A stretch of 64,000 bases of DNA from positions 2,129,001-2,193,000 of the forward strand of contig NZ_CP025408.1 in the NCBI RefSeq assembly GCF_002847305.1. Reading direction: 5' to 3'. The notes beneath the pieces are model-generated. The model did not search any database, had not been told where the DNA came from, and worked only from the letters and a program-made list of their open reading frames with translations. This DNA comes from Paracoccus tegillarcae. Its GTDB lineage: Bacteria > Pseudomonadota > Alphaproteobacteria > Rhodobacterales > Rhodobacteraceae. A program made the position numbers and the translations under genes. This document shows, piece by piece, positions 1 through 7,274 of this stretch (positions within the stretch are counted from its first letter, which is position 1; each line of letters begins with the position of its first letter).

Positions 1-406
1 CTGCTGAATGCCAAGCAACTATCGCCAGACCGCAGAGGGCAACCGCTATGCCTACCAGCCTTTGAAAAGGAATGACTTCTCTTAGAAGTACCGTTGACAG
101 GACCACCGTCGCGATGACCTGAAACTGCAAGACCAGTGAAGCGAGACCAGCAGGCATTCCCAGATACATTCCTGCAAACAAAAATGCGAACTGGAGCGCA
201 AACATGAAAATCCCATAAAGGAAAACCATCGCAATCGGCCCTTTCGGCCTTTGCGCGAAGAAAACCGCAGGAAATGCGACAAGAATAAAGCGCATCGCCG
301 TCAGGAACAGCGGCGGAAACTCCCTTAGCCCAATCTCGATTACAACGAAATTCAAGCCCCAGATCGCTACGACAGACAGGGCCAGTAGGAGGTCACGAAA
401 GACCAT
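1..406 (-). CDS. EamA/DMT-family transporter, 3' end outside the window
   Basis: The minus-strand frame opens with ATG at 406 and stays open to base 1, so only the N-terminal 135 residues are seen. They form very hydrophobic segments separated by short charged turns, beginning MVFRDLLLALSVVAIWGLN. The early AIWGLNFV stretch and the following basic turn are typical of the first helix pair of EamA (drug/metabolite transporter) exporters, which move small metabolites or amino acids across the inner membrane. The start lies 5 bases beyond the stop of the small gene upstream, which places it third in an operon with that gene and the CGNR regulator. The substrate cannot be told. Base composition is more AT-rich than in the rest of the window. 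Confidence 0.75.
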   Translation of the reverse strand, partial: MVFRDLLLALSVVAIWGLNFVVIEIGLREFPPLFLTAMRFILVAFPAVFFAQRPKGPIAMVFLYGIFMFALQFAFLFAGMYLGMPAGLASLVLQFQVIATVVLSTVLLREVIPFQRLVGIAVALCGLAIVAWHSA

Positions 407-410
407 CCTG

Positions 411-644
411 TTAAATCGACGCCGAGTTGTCAGCTCGACGTTTATGCTTTTCTGCAATAATGCGTTTGTTTAGAATTCGGACCTCGCCAACCATTAGCAG
501 GCGCATATCCGCGACGATATGCTTGGCCAGCTCGGCATCGCTGATATCGTCACCATTGATATCCAAGCGAAACCCTTGCCCCTGAATGCCGCCTTCATTG
601 CTGAAATCTACTTCGAAATCGAAAACCACACGGTATTCTGTCAT
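411..644 (-). CDS. Small conserved-looking hypothetical protein
   Basis: A 77-residue soluble protein that I do not recognise. Its first half is rich in acidic residues and alternates hydrophobic and polar positions (FDFEVDFSNEGG), suggesting beta strands. The second half contains a likely helix (AELAKHIVADMRLLMVGEV) and a basic tail. The start ATG at 644 overlaps the stop of the CGNR gene by four bases (ATGA), and the stop lies only a few bases before the EamA start, so the three genes are probably one translationally coupled operon. That coupling is the main reason for taking it as real. An overlapping plus-strand frame of 61 codons at 519-704 lacks such support. Confidence 0.6.
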   Translation of the reverse strand: MTEYRVVFDFEVDFSNEGGIQGQGFRLDINGDDISDAELAKHIVADMRLLMVGEVRILNKRIIAEKHKRRADNSASI

Positions 645-1213
645 GTGCCTGCCTTACTGTTGATTACATTTGTTTGGCGCTGCCTATGCTTGCGTATCTT
701 CTGACGGTTTCCGCATCCGGCGGTTGAAGAACACCATTTTCGTCGACCCGGCGGTGAGCCGTCAAAGAAAAGCATGTTGCATCCGGGGCAGCGGCGCAGT
801 CGATCTTTGCGCGTTGTACCGAGCAGACTGATCGCATCTGTTGCGACGTCCACCATCAAGGCATCAAGAGGTCTATCGGCAAGAACCTTCATACCGTCAA
901 CTGTAAGAATGGCGCGAGACGTCTCTAATGAAGCGGCATTGTTCAGTTCCGCGATGTCTTGCTCTGTGGGAACAGATCCACTCAAGACGTCGCCTGCCGC
1001 TCGAAAAACCACCTCACGCAAGCGCGTGAGGCGCAAGTGGTCGTCTCTACTTGGTTTAAAACCTGCGATGTAGGTCAGGCCCCCGGACGCGTTAGCCCAA
1101 CGAACGATATCTTTTGGAGCGACAAGTAGATCAACTTCCTCGGATCCTCGTGCGGACACAGTGTCCACGAGGTCGAGGCAAATACAGCCAGCTTTGAATT
1201 CAAAATCTCTCAT
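641..1213 (-). CDS. CGNR zinc-finger (ABATE-domain) putative transcription regulator
   Basis: A 190-residue protein with the two-part layout of the ABATE/CGNR family: an N-terminal domain starting around FKAGCICLDLVDTV and a C-terminal zinc finger with CPGCNMLFFD and, about 20 residues on, WCSSTAGCGNRQK, giving the name-giving CGNR motif. Proteins of this family are predicted DNA-binding regulators. The frame extends upstream to 1249, but I chose the ATG at 1213 because homologues begin close to this point and because the longer version would run through a near-perfect palindrome that looks like an operator. It is the first gene of a coupled operon with a small unknown protein and an EamA exporter, so self-regulation of an exporter operon is a reasonable inference. 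Confidence 0.82.
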   Translation of the reverse strand: MRDFEFKAGCICLDLVDTVSARGSEEVDLLVAPKDIVRWANASGGLTYIAGFKPSRDDHLRLTRLREVVFRAAGDVLSGSVPTEQDIAELNNAASLETSRAILTVDGMKVLADRPLDALMVDVATDAISLLGTTRKDRLRRCPGCNMLFFDGSPPGRRKWCSSTAGCGNRQKIRKHRQRQTNVINSKAGT

Positions 1214-1216
1214 GCT

Positions 1217-1237
1217 GACACTAGTAGTACCAGTGTC
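1217..1237. promoter_or_regulatory. Palindromic operator candidate before the CGNR gene
   Basis: Twenty-one bases form a palindrome with outer half-sites GACACT and AGTGTC and inner GTA/TAC. Only three bases (positions 7, 11 and 15 of the element) break the symmetry, and they lie symmetrically. The element sits 4-24 bases upstream of the ATG at 1213 on the minus strand. An AT-rich stretch that could hold a -10 box (TAAATAGT) lies directly upstream of it on that strand. It would therefore cover the transcription start region of the CGNR operon. The binding protein is unknown, and the CGNR protein itself is the obvious candidate. Confidence 0.5.
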
Positions 1238-1249
1238 GCGACTTCGCAA

Positions 1250-1566
1250 CTATTTAGTTTTCTGGATTGTCCGCAAGGGCACCATTCGGAACGTCCCTAA
1301 AAACCTCCTTTTTGAAACGCCTGAAAATGGGCCAGTTTACCCCTGCCAAAAACCCCGTTCAAAACCCAAGCACTTGTTAAAGGTTTTTGACTGCGTAACG
1401 ATAGCAGACATTCAAACGCCTTGCAGCATCGGTCAAATTGGGCTCTTTCAGGACGTTTGCCACACATTGCTGGAACGGCCGGTTTAGCGTTGCTGGTCCT
1501 CGCCAATCCACTGGTCACATCTCGCCATACACATTCATGGCAGCTGCTGTCGGCGCTGTCTTCCGC
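1250..1566. other. AT-richer stretch with no convincing intact gene
   Basis: No frame here has both a plausible start and a recognisable protein. On the minus strand, about 45 codons from roughly 1514 to 1378 read as a helix-turn-helix-like fragment (containing PNLTDAARRLNV) that is closed by stops on both sides. It may be a decayed remnant of a DNA-binding or recombinase gene, but I cannot name it. This is the place where a VapC toxin would be expected after the VapB-like gene, and no PIN-domain signature is present. In 1321-1380 I count 28 G/C in 60 bases, clearly lower than in the rest of the window. Confidence 0.35.
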
Positions 1567-1797
1567 TCACAGTTCATCGGTGAAAGATCTCATGTCGAAG
1601 TTTGGATCGATAGGACCAAGCTTTGCTATACGAGCTTGCAGCGGCTTGATCTTCTCAGCAAGAGGTCTTCGGTCGCGATAGTTTAAAGCGTCTTGGAGCG
1701 CCTGTCGCACCGCTTCCGTCTTTGTTCTATTTTCGGTGACGCGCATGTACTGTTCTACCAGTACATCGACTGTATCATCCCTGATGTAGAGTGGCAT
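1567..1797 (-). CDS. VapB-like (Rv0623 family) antitoxin, orphan
   Basis: A 76-residue protein beginning MPLYIRDDTVDVLVEQ, with the short N-terminal ribbon and following helices (TKTEAVRQALQDAL) of the ribbon-helix-helix antitoxins of the Rv0623/PSK family. Such proteins bind their own operator and neutralise a PIN-domain RNase (VapC). I chose ATG 1797 rather than the upstream codon at 1821 because GAGGAAC lies at a good distance before it and homologues start with M-x-L-x-I. The last residues read DMRSFTDEL followed by TGA. From memory, relatives usually continue with Trp and a few acidic residues at exactly this point, so the stop may be a TGG-to-TGA change. No toxin gene follows. Confidence 0.7.
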   Translation of the reverse strand: MPLYIRDDTVDVLVEQYMRVTENRTKTEAVRQALQDALNYRDRRPLAEKIKPLQARIAKLGPIDPNFDMRSFTDEL

Positions 1798-1819
1798 CTT
1801 AAGTTCCTCGCCAATGTTC

Positions 1820-1832
1820 ACCGACCATCGGT
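1820..1832. promoter_or_regulatory. Short inverted repeat upstream of the VapB-like gene
   Basis: ACCGA-N3-TCGGT lies 23-35 bases upstream of the ATG at 1797 and just downstream of an AT-rich stretch on the minus strand that could contain the -10 box. Antitoxins of the VapB type usually repress their own promoter through such a repeat. The match is short, so this is a suggestion only. Confidence 0.3.
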
Positions 1833-2048
1833 AAATAATCTAAACCATCAGGTTCGCCAACGTCGTGACGGCGGCAGGCGAGCAGAGCGGATAGTGGCCC
1901 GATGCTCTCTGAGACAGGGATAGTTCCTGTAGAAAAAGCAACTCTTGCATCTCAGATTGACCGCGCTTGTGATCGCGCCTCTCCCATCGGAGACCAGCTG
2001 GAGTGGCCAAAGATCGGAAATTATCTGGCACGTATCACAGTGATTCAG

Positions 2049-2124
2049 TGGTGAGCCCGACAGGATTCGAACCTGTGACCCACTGATTAAAAGTCAGTTG
2101 CTCTACCAACTGAGCTACGGGCCC
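2049..2124 (-). tRNA. tRNA-Lys (anticodon TTT)
   Basis: On the minus strand the sequence folds as a standard cloverleaf. The acceptor stem is GGGCCCG paired with CGGGCTC, the D arm is GCTCAGTTGGTAGAGC, the anticodon arm is CTGACTTTTAATCAG with TTT in the anticodon position, and the T arm carries GGTTCGAATCC. The discriminator A and CCA are encoded, ending at 2049. It reads lysine AAA/AAG codons. It marks the boundary between the AT-richer left arm, which begins right at its 3' end, and the GC-rich housekeeping genes that follow. tRNA 3' ends are common integration targets. Confidence 0.97.
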
Positions 2125-2220
2125 ACGACAGGGCGCTTAACTAGGTGGGGGTATGGTTAGCGTCAAGCAGAAAAATCGAGGCTCTGGAAGAATCTTTTGC
2201 CTCCGCCTATATGCGCCTTC

Positions 2221-3051
2221 ATGGACAGTCCTTCGCCTCAAGGCCGGCCCTTCATGAAGATGCATGGGCTGGGCAATGATTTCGTCGTTATCGATCTGCG
2301 CGATGGCGGGCCTGCGCCTGCGCCAGCGGTGATTGCGCGGATCGCGGATCGCAATCGCGGTGTCGGGTTTGATCAGCTGGCCGCGATTCTGCCCGACGAT
2401 GAGGCTGATCTGCGGCTGCGTTTCTGGAATGCCGATGGGTCGCTTAGTGCGGCCTGTGGGAATGCGACGCGATGCATTGCCAGATACATCATGGACGAGA
2501 CGGGGCAGGATCGCCTGACCCTGCGAACCGATCACGCGCTATTGCGGGCAGAGGATGCCGGCAATGGTGAGACGCGGGTGAATATGGGCCAGCCGGTTCT
2601 GGACTGGCGCGAGATACCGCTGGCCGAGGATGTCGATATCGATCACCTGCCGATCGAGGGCGACCCCGTTGCGACCGGCATGGGCAATCCGCATCTGACA
2701 TTCTTTGTGCACGATGCCATGGCAATTGATCTGGCCGAATTCGGGGCCCGTTATGAGCATCATCCGCTATACCCCGAGCGCACCAACGTAGAGATCGTGC
2801 AGGTCGTCTCATCGCATGAGATCAACCTGCGCATATGGGAACGCGGCACCGGGCCGACATTGGCCTCAGGGTCCTGTTCTTGCGCGGCTGTTGTGGCTGC
2901 GGCGCGACGCGGGCTGACCGGGCGAAAGGTCACCGTGAATGTGCCGGGGGGCGTGCTGCGGATCGACTGGCGCGAGGATGGCGTCTGGATGCAGGGACCG
3001 ACATCGCATGTTTTCTCTGGCGTGCTGACCCCGGACTGGCTGACGGAATGA
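2221..3051 (+). CDS. dapF: Diaminopimelate epimerase
   Basis: Converts LL- to meso-diaminopimelate for lysine and peptidoglycan synthesis in the cytosol. The 276-residue protein has the usual length and shows KMHGLGNDFVVID near the N-terminus, the first catalytic-cysteine motif AACGNATRC (Cys79) and the glycine-rich region around residues 207-222. In that second motif the expected ACGTG-type sequence reads ASGSCSCA. Aligned on the conserved WERG glutamate, Ser216 takes the place of the second catalytic cysteine, with cysteines instead at 219 and 221. I chose ATG 2221 because the leading SPSPQGRPF resembles related N-termini; ATG 2254 is the alternative. The stop overlaps the start of mtaB by four bases. 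Confidence 0.9.
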   Translation: MDSPSPQGRPFMKMHGLGNDFVVIDLRDGGPAPAPAVIARIADRNRGVGFDQLAAILPDDEADLRLRFWNADGSLSAACGNATRCIARYIMDETGQDRLTLRTDHALLRAEDAGNGETRVNMGQPVLDWREIPLAEDVDIDHLPIEGDPVATGMGNPHLTFFVHDAMAIDLAEFGARYEHHPLYPERTNVEIVQVVSSHEINLRIWERGTGPTLASGSCSCAAVVAAARRGLTGRKVTVNVPGGVLRIDWREDGVWMQGPTSHVFSGVLTPDWLTE

Positions 3052-4310
3052 GTGCGCCTGTCTTTTCCACATTGGGCTGCCGCCTGAACGCCTATGAAAC
3101 CGAGGCGATGCGCGAAATGGCCGAGGCCGCCGGGCTGCAGGGCGCGGTCGTGGTCAACACCTGCGCCGTCACCGCCGAGGCCGTGCGCAAGGCGCGTCAG
3201 GAAATCCGCCGGCTTGCACGCGAAAACCCCGGCGCGCCCGTCATCGTGACCGGATGCGCCGCCCAGACCGAGCCGCAGACCTTTTCGGCGATGCCCGAAG
3301 TGACGAAAGTCATTGGCAACCACGAAAAGATGCAGCCCCAGACCTGGGCTACGCTGCGTGCGCCTGATCTGATCGGCGAGACCGAGAAGGTCCAGGTCGA
3401 TGACATCATGTCGGTCAAGGAAACCGCGGGCCATCTGATCGACGGTTTCGGACGCCATCGGGCCTATGTGCAGGTGCAGAATGGCTGCGATCATCGCTGT
3501 ACCTTCTGCATCATCCCCTATGGCCGGGGCAATTCACGCAGCGTGCCGGCGGGTGTCGTCGTTGAACAGATCAAGCGGCTGCGTGATCGCGGTTTCAACG
3601 AGATCGTCCTGACCGGCGTCGATCTGACCTCATGGGGTGCCGATCTGCCGGCGCAACCGCGCCTGGGTGATCTGGTGATGCGGATCTTGCGGCTGGTACC
3701 TGATCTGCCGCGCCTTCGGATCAGCAGCATCGACAGCATCGAGGCTGATGACAACCTGATGCTGGCCATCGCGACCGAGCCGCGTCTGATGCCGCATCTG
3801 CATCTCAGCCTGCAGGCGGGCGACGACATGATCCTGAAACGGATGAAGCGCCGCCATTTGCGCGACGATGCCATCCAATTTTGCCAAGAGGCGCGGCGGC
3901 TGCGGCCTGATATCGTCTTTGGTGCCGATATCATCGCGGGCTTTCCGACCGAAACCGAGGCGATGTTCGCGAACTCGGTCCGCTTGGTTGAGGATTGCGA
4001 CCTGACCTTTCTGCATGTCTTTCCATTCAGCGCGCGTCAGGGAACGCCGGCCGCAAAGATGCCTGCGGTAAAAGGGCCGCTGATCCGCGAACGCGCGGCC
4101 CGGCTGCGCGCGGCGGGCGATCAGGCGCTGCGGCGGCATCTGGACCAGCAGGTCGGGCGCAGGCACCGGGTTCTGACCGAGATGCCCGGAACAGGCCGGA
4201 CAGAGCAGTTTACCGAGGTCGCCTTGCCCGATAACCTGCCCGAGGGCGCGCTGGTCGAGGTTGCAATCAGCGGGCATGACGGGCTGCGGCTGTCAGGGCA
4301 GCCGGTCTGA
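3048..4310 (+). CDS. mtaB: tRNA N6-threonylcarbamoyladenosine methylthiotransferase MtaB
   Basis: A radical-SAM enzyme that adds a methylthio group to t6A37 of tRNAs. The 420-residue protein has the MiaB-family layout. Its N-terminal cluster domain has cysteines in LGCRLN (Cys11), NTCAV and TGCAA. The radical SAM core is [10 protein letters not shown] (Cys147, 151, 154). A C-terminal TRAM-like tail is predicted from length. LGCRLNAYE and the spacing of the N-terminal cysteines fit MtaB better than MiaB. Translation starts at ATG 3048 inside the end of dapF (ATGA overlap), so the two genes are coupled. Confidence 0.92.
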   Translation: MSAPVFSTLGCRLNAYETEAMREMAEAAGLQGAVVVNTCAVTAEAVRKARQEIRRLARENPGAPVIVTGCAAQTEPQTFSAMPEVTKVIGNHEKMQPQTWATLRAPDLIGETEKVQVDDIMSVKETAGHLIDGFGRHRAYVQVQNGCDHRCTFCIIPYGRGNSRSVPAGVVVEQIKRLRDRGFNEIVLTGVDLTSWGADLPAQPRLGDLVMRILRLVPDLPRLRISSIDSIEADDNLMLAIATEPRLMPHLHLSLQAGDDMILKRMKRRHLRDDAIQFCQEARRLRPDIVFGADIIAGFPTETEAMFANSVRLVEDCDLTFLHVFPFSARQGTPAAKMPAVKGPLIRERAARLRAAGDQALRRHLDQQVGRRHRVLTEMPGTGRTEQFTEVALPDNLPEGALVEVAISGHDGLRLSGQPV

Positions 4311-4335
4311 CCCTCGCACGAGGAAGGAAAACAGC

Positions 4336-5169
4336 ATGAGTGTTACCGGAAAGATCAAGCGGCAGACCGCCGTCGAGATCAGGAACCGCAAGGGCAGCGA
4401 TCCGCTGGTCTGCCTGACCGCCTATACCACGCCTGTCGCGCGTCTGACCGATGCCCATTGCGACGTGCTGCTGGTCGGCGATTCACTGGGTATGGTGGTC
4501 TATGGGTTCGACTCCACCTTGCCTGTTACCCTCGACATGATGATCCGCCACGGGCAGGCCGTGATGCGTGGCAGCCAGCAGGCGCTGGTTGTGGTCGATT
4601 TGCCTTTCGGCAGCTATGAGGCCGGGCCTCAGGCAGCGTTTGATGCGGCGGCACAGGTCATGTCCGAAACCGGGGCAGGGGCCGTCAAGCTGGAAGGTGG
4701 TGTCGCCATGGCGCGAACCATCGAATTTCTGACCGCTCGCGGCATTCCGGTCATGGCCCATGTCGGGCTGACGCCGCAGGCGGTGAATGCCTTTGGCGGT
4801 TATTCGGTGCAGGGACGCGGTGCTGCGGCGCAAAAGGTCATGGACGATGCTGTCGCCACGGCCAGGGCGGGTGCCTTTGCGGTTGTGCTGGAAAAGATCC
4901 CGGCTGTTCTGGCTGACCGGATCACCGAGGAAATCAACGTGCCGACGATTGGTATCGGTGCCTCGGCCGGATGCGACGGGCAGATATTGGTGGTTGATGA
5001 CATGCTGGGCCTGTTTACCGATTTTCGCCCGAAATTCGTTCAGCGCTACGGCGAACTTGGCGAGGCTGCGGATAAGGCGATTGCAGACTACGCAGCCGAC
5101 GTGCGCGCCCGCCGGTTTCCGGGGCCCGAACATGTTTTTGGCGACGAAGCGCCCAAGCCCAAGGGCTAG
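4336..5169 (+). CDS. panB: 3-methyl-2-oxobutanoate hydroxymethyltransferase
   Basis: Transfers a hydroxymethyl group from methylene-tetrahydrofolate to ketoisovalerate to make ketopantoate, the first step of pantothenate and CoA synthesis. The 277-residue TIM-barrel protein shows [13 protein letters not shown], the metal-binding [30 protein letters not shown] and the late [13 protein letters not shown]. Start ATG 4336 follows AGGAAGGA at a proper distance. It sits 25 bases after mtaB, probably in the same transcript. panC is not adjacent, unlike in many bacteria. Confidence 0.95.
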   Translation: MSVTGKIKRQTAVEIRNRKGSDPLVCLTAYTTPVARLTDAHCDVLLVGDSLGMVVYGFDSTLPVTLDMMIRHGQAVMRGSQQALVVVDLPFGSYEAGPQAAFDAAAQVMSETGAGAVKLEGGVAMARTIEFLTARGIPVMAHVGLTPQAVNAFGGYSVQGRGAAAQKVMDDAVATARAGAFAVVLEKIPAVLADRITEEINVPTIGIGASAGCDGQILVVDDMLGLFTDFRPKFVQRYGELGEAADKAIADYAADVRARRFPGPEHVFGDEAPKPKG

Positions 5170-5229
5170 GGCCGGGTGCGGTCGATTGCCATTGCCCTGC
5201 CTGCCAGCCCGACCTAGCCTGCCCGCATC

Positions 5230-6150
5230 ATGACCCTGCGCCTCTATACCCACCCCGCCGCCAGCCAGCATCTGACCCCGCCCGGGCACCCCGAACAGGT
5301 CGCCCGTCACAAGGCCGTGCTGGAGGCCCTGGCCGATCTGCCGCTGGATCGGCAGGATGCCCCTCTGGCCGATGATGCCGAACTGCTGCGATGCCATCCA
5401 CAGGCCTATGTTGATCGCATCCGCGCCGCGATCCCCGATCAGGGACTGGCGATGCTGGACGGCGACACCCATGTTTCGCCGGGCAGTCTGGATGCCGCCT
5501 TGCGCGCCGTTGGCGGTGCCTGTGCGTCGGTGGACGCGGTGCTGGCGGGGCAAGCGCGCAGCGCCTTTGTTGCGATGCGCCCGCCCGGCCATCATGCAGA
5601 GCGCGAAACCGCGATGGGCTTTTGCCTGTTTGGAACCGTTGCCATCGCAGCCAAGCGTGCGCTGGATCATCACGGGCTGGACCGCGTGGCCGTTCTGGAT
5701 TTCGACGTTCACCACGGCAATGGCACACAGGACCTGCTATGGGCCGAGAAACGCGCCTTTTTCGCCTCGTCCCATCAGATGCCGCTTTATCCCGGATCAG
5801 GCGCGGCAGGCGAGACGGGCCTTTATGGACAGGTGATGAACTTGCCGCTGCGCCCCGGATCGGACGGGGCGGTTGCGCGGGCGGCCTGGGGGCGGATCCT
5901 CGACCGGATGATCGAATGGCAGCCGCAATTGGTGATCGTTTCCGCGGGATTTGACGCCCATGCCGATGATCCGCTGGCTCAGCTTGACTGGCAGGATCAG
6001 GATTTCGCGGCGATTACCCGTGCCATTTGCGACGCGGCGGCGCATAGCGCCGCGCCGGTGGTCAGTTGCCTCGAAGGTGGCTATGATCTCGCGGCCTTGG
6101 GACGCAGCGCGCGCGCCCATGTTGAAGAACTGATGGAGCACGCCGGATGA
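5230..6150 (+). CDS. Histone-deacetylase-superfamily hydrolase
   Basis: A 306-residue zinc hydrolase of the arginase/deacetylase fold. Signature stretches appear in order: RPPGHHAE (paired active-site histidines, about residues 119-126), LDFDVHHGNGTQD (zinc ligands), SSHQMPLYPGSG, SAGFDAHADDPLAQL (zinc ligand) and LEGGYDL. Bacterial members remove acetyl groups from polyamines, acetoin-pathway proteins or other small amides; the substrate here is not evident. Its end overlaps xseB by four bases, and the run continues through ispA, dxs and a VIT transporter, so it is the first gene of a coupled operon. The link to isoprenoid synthesis is by position only. Confidence 0.88.
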   Translation: MTLRLYTHPAASQHLTPPGHPEQVARHKAVLEALADLPLDRQDAPLADDAELLRCHPQAYVDRIRAAIPDQGLAMLDGDTHVSPGSLDAALRAVGGACASVDAVLAGQARSAFVAMRPPGHHAERETAMGFCLFGTVAIAAKRALDHHGLDRVAVLDFDVHHGNGTQDLLWAEKRAFFASSHQMPLYPGSGAAGETGLYGQVMNLPLRPGSDGAVARAAWGRILDRMIEWQPQLVIVSAGFDAHADDPLAQLDWQDQDFAAITRAICDAAAHSAAPVVSCLEGGYDLAALGRSARAHVEELMEHAG

Positions 6151-6386
6151 GCGACGATGTCAAAGCGATGTCCTTTGAGGACGCGATGAAGGAACTTGAG
6201 GCCACGGTCGGCAAGCTGGAAACCGGCGAGGCCACGTTGGAGGAATCCATCGCGCTATACGAACGCGGTGCCAAGCTGCGCGCCCATTGCGAACAGCGCC
6301 TGCGCGAGGCGGAAGAACGGGTCGAAAAGATCACCCTGGCCGCTGATGGCAGCCCCGCCGGCACAACACCTGCCGAGGGCCTGTAA
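6147..6386 (+). CDS. xseB: Exodeoxyribonuclease VII small subunit
   Basis: A 79-residue helical protein with the family pattern MSFEDAMKELEATVGKLETG, then LEESIALYERGAKL and CEQRLREAEERV. XseB binds the large subunit XseA to form the single-strand-specific nuclease VII. It starts at ATG 6147 in an ATGA overlap with the deacetylase-like gene, and its TAA stop shares a base with the ATG of ispA. This xseB-ispA-dxs order is shared by many proteobacteria, which supports both identity and start. Confidence 0.94.
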   Translation: MSDDVKAMSFEDAMKELEATVGKLETGEATLEESIALYERGAKLRAHCEQRLREAEERVEKITLAADGSPAGTTPAEGL

Positions 6387-7249
6387 TGCAGGCGCGATTC
6401 GATGACGTGAAGGCGATGGTCGCCAAGTCGTTGGAAGGCGCGATGGCGCATCTGCCCAAGGGCGAGCTGACGGATGCGATGCGCTATGCGACCTTGGGTG
6501 GCAAGCGGGTGCGTGCCTTTCTGGTCATGGAATCGGCCCGGCTGAACGGCGCCGAGGACAGCGCCGCCCTGCCCGTGGCGGCCGCGGTCGAGGCGCTGCA
6601 TGCCTATAGCCTTGTGCATGACGACCTGCCTGCAATGGATGATGACGATCTGCGCCGCGGGATGCCCACCTGTCATGTGCAATGGTCCGAGGCCACGGCA
6701 ATTCTGGCGGGCGATGCCTTGCAGACGCTGGCCTTTCAACTGCTGACCGACGAAGCGATTGGCGATGCCGAGGTCCGGCTGGCGCTGATCGCGGCTTTCT
6801 CAAAGGCTGTGGGGGCGCAGGGAATGGTGCGCGGGCAGGCCCTTGATATTCAGGCCGAGACTGCAGCCGAGCCGCTGGACGAAAAGGCCGTTATCCGCAT
6901 TCAAGAGGCCAAGACCGGCGCGCTCTTCGAATTTTCGGCGGTGGCAGGCGCGATCATGGCCAAGGCCGATCCGGAACCACTGCGCGACTATGCCCGCAAT
7001 CTGGGGCTGGCTTTCCAGATCGCCGATGACATCCTCGATGTGACCGGCGATGAGGCCGCGACCGGCAAGCGTGTTGGCAAGGACGATGCCGCCGGCAAGG
7101 CCACCTTTGTATCGCTGCTTGGGTTGGATGCTGCGCGGGCCAAGGCCGAGCGGCTGGTCGACAAGGCCGAAGCCGCGCTGGAACCATATGGCGATGCGGC
7201 TGGAAACTTGCGCGAGCTTGCGCGTTTCGTTATCGAACGCGACACCTGA
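6386..7249 (+). CDS. ispA: Polyprenyl (geranyl/farnesyl) diphosphate synthase
   Basis: Chain-elongating prenyltransferase that condenses isopentenyl and allylic diphosphates. The 287-residue protein shows GGKRVR, the first aspartate-rich motif [31 protein letters not shown], and the second aspartate motif FQIADDILD. Length and the residues before the first motif fit the short-chain IspA class (farnesyl diphosphate), though geranylgeranyl production cannot be excluded. The gene begins on the last base of the xseB stop and is followed 25 bases later by dxs. Confidence 0.92.
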   Translation: MQARFDDVKAMVAKSLEGAMAHLPKGELTDAMRYATLGGKRVRAFLVMESARLNGAEDSAALPVAAAVEALHAYSLVHDDLPAMDDDDLRRGMPTCHVQWSEATAILAGDALQTLAFQLLTDEAIGDAEVRLALIAAFSKAVGAQGMVRGQALDIQAETAAEPLDEKAVIRIQEAKTGALFEFSAVAGAIMAKADPEPLRDYARNLGLAFQIADDILDVTGDEAATGKRVGKDDAAGKATFVSLLGLDAARAKAERLVDKAEAALEPYGDAAGNLRELARFVIERDT

Positions 7250-7274
7250 CAGCCGCCCCGAGGAGGGGCAAGCC

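Noticed and set aside
1..2048. A second copy of the tRNA-Lys 3' end as an attachment site
   Set aside because: I looked for the T-arm and acceptor sequence in the left arm and did not find it, so the integration idea is not proven within this window.
1902..2054. A 50-residue plus-strand frame ending inside the tRNA-Lys 3' end
   Set aside because: No ribosome site, no recognisable family and a stop that lies in the tRNA. I considered an integrase C-terminus because of the tRNA, but the sequence has no recombinase motif.
4483..5715. A 410-codon minus-strand frame opposite panB and the deacetylase-like gene
   Set aside because: Same antisense composition, spans two unrelated real genes.
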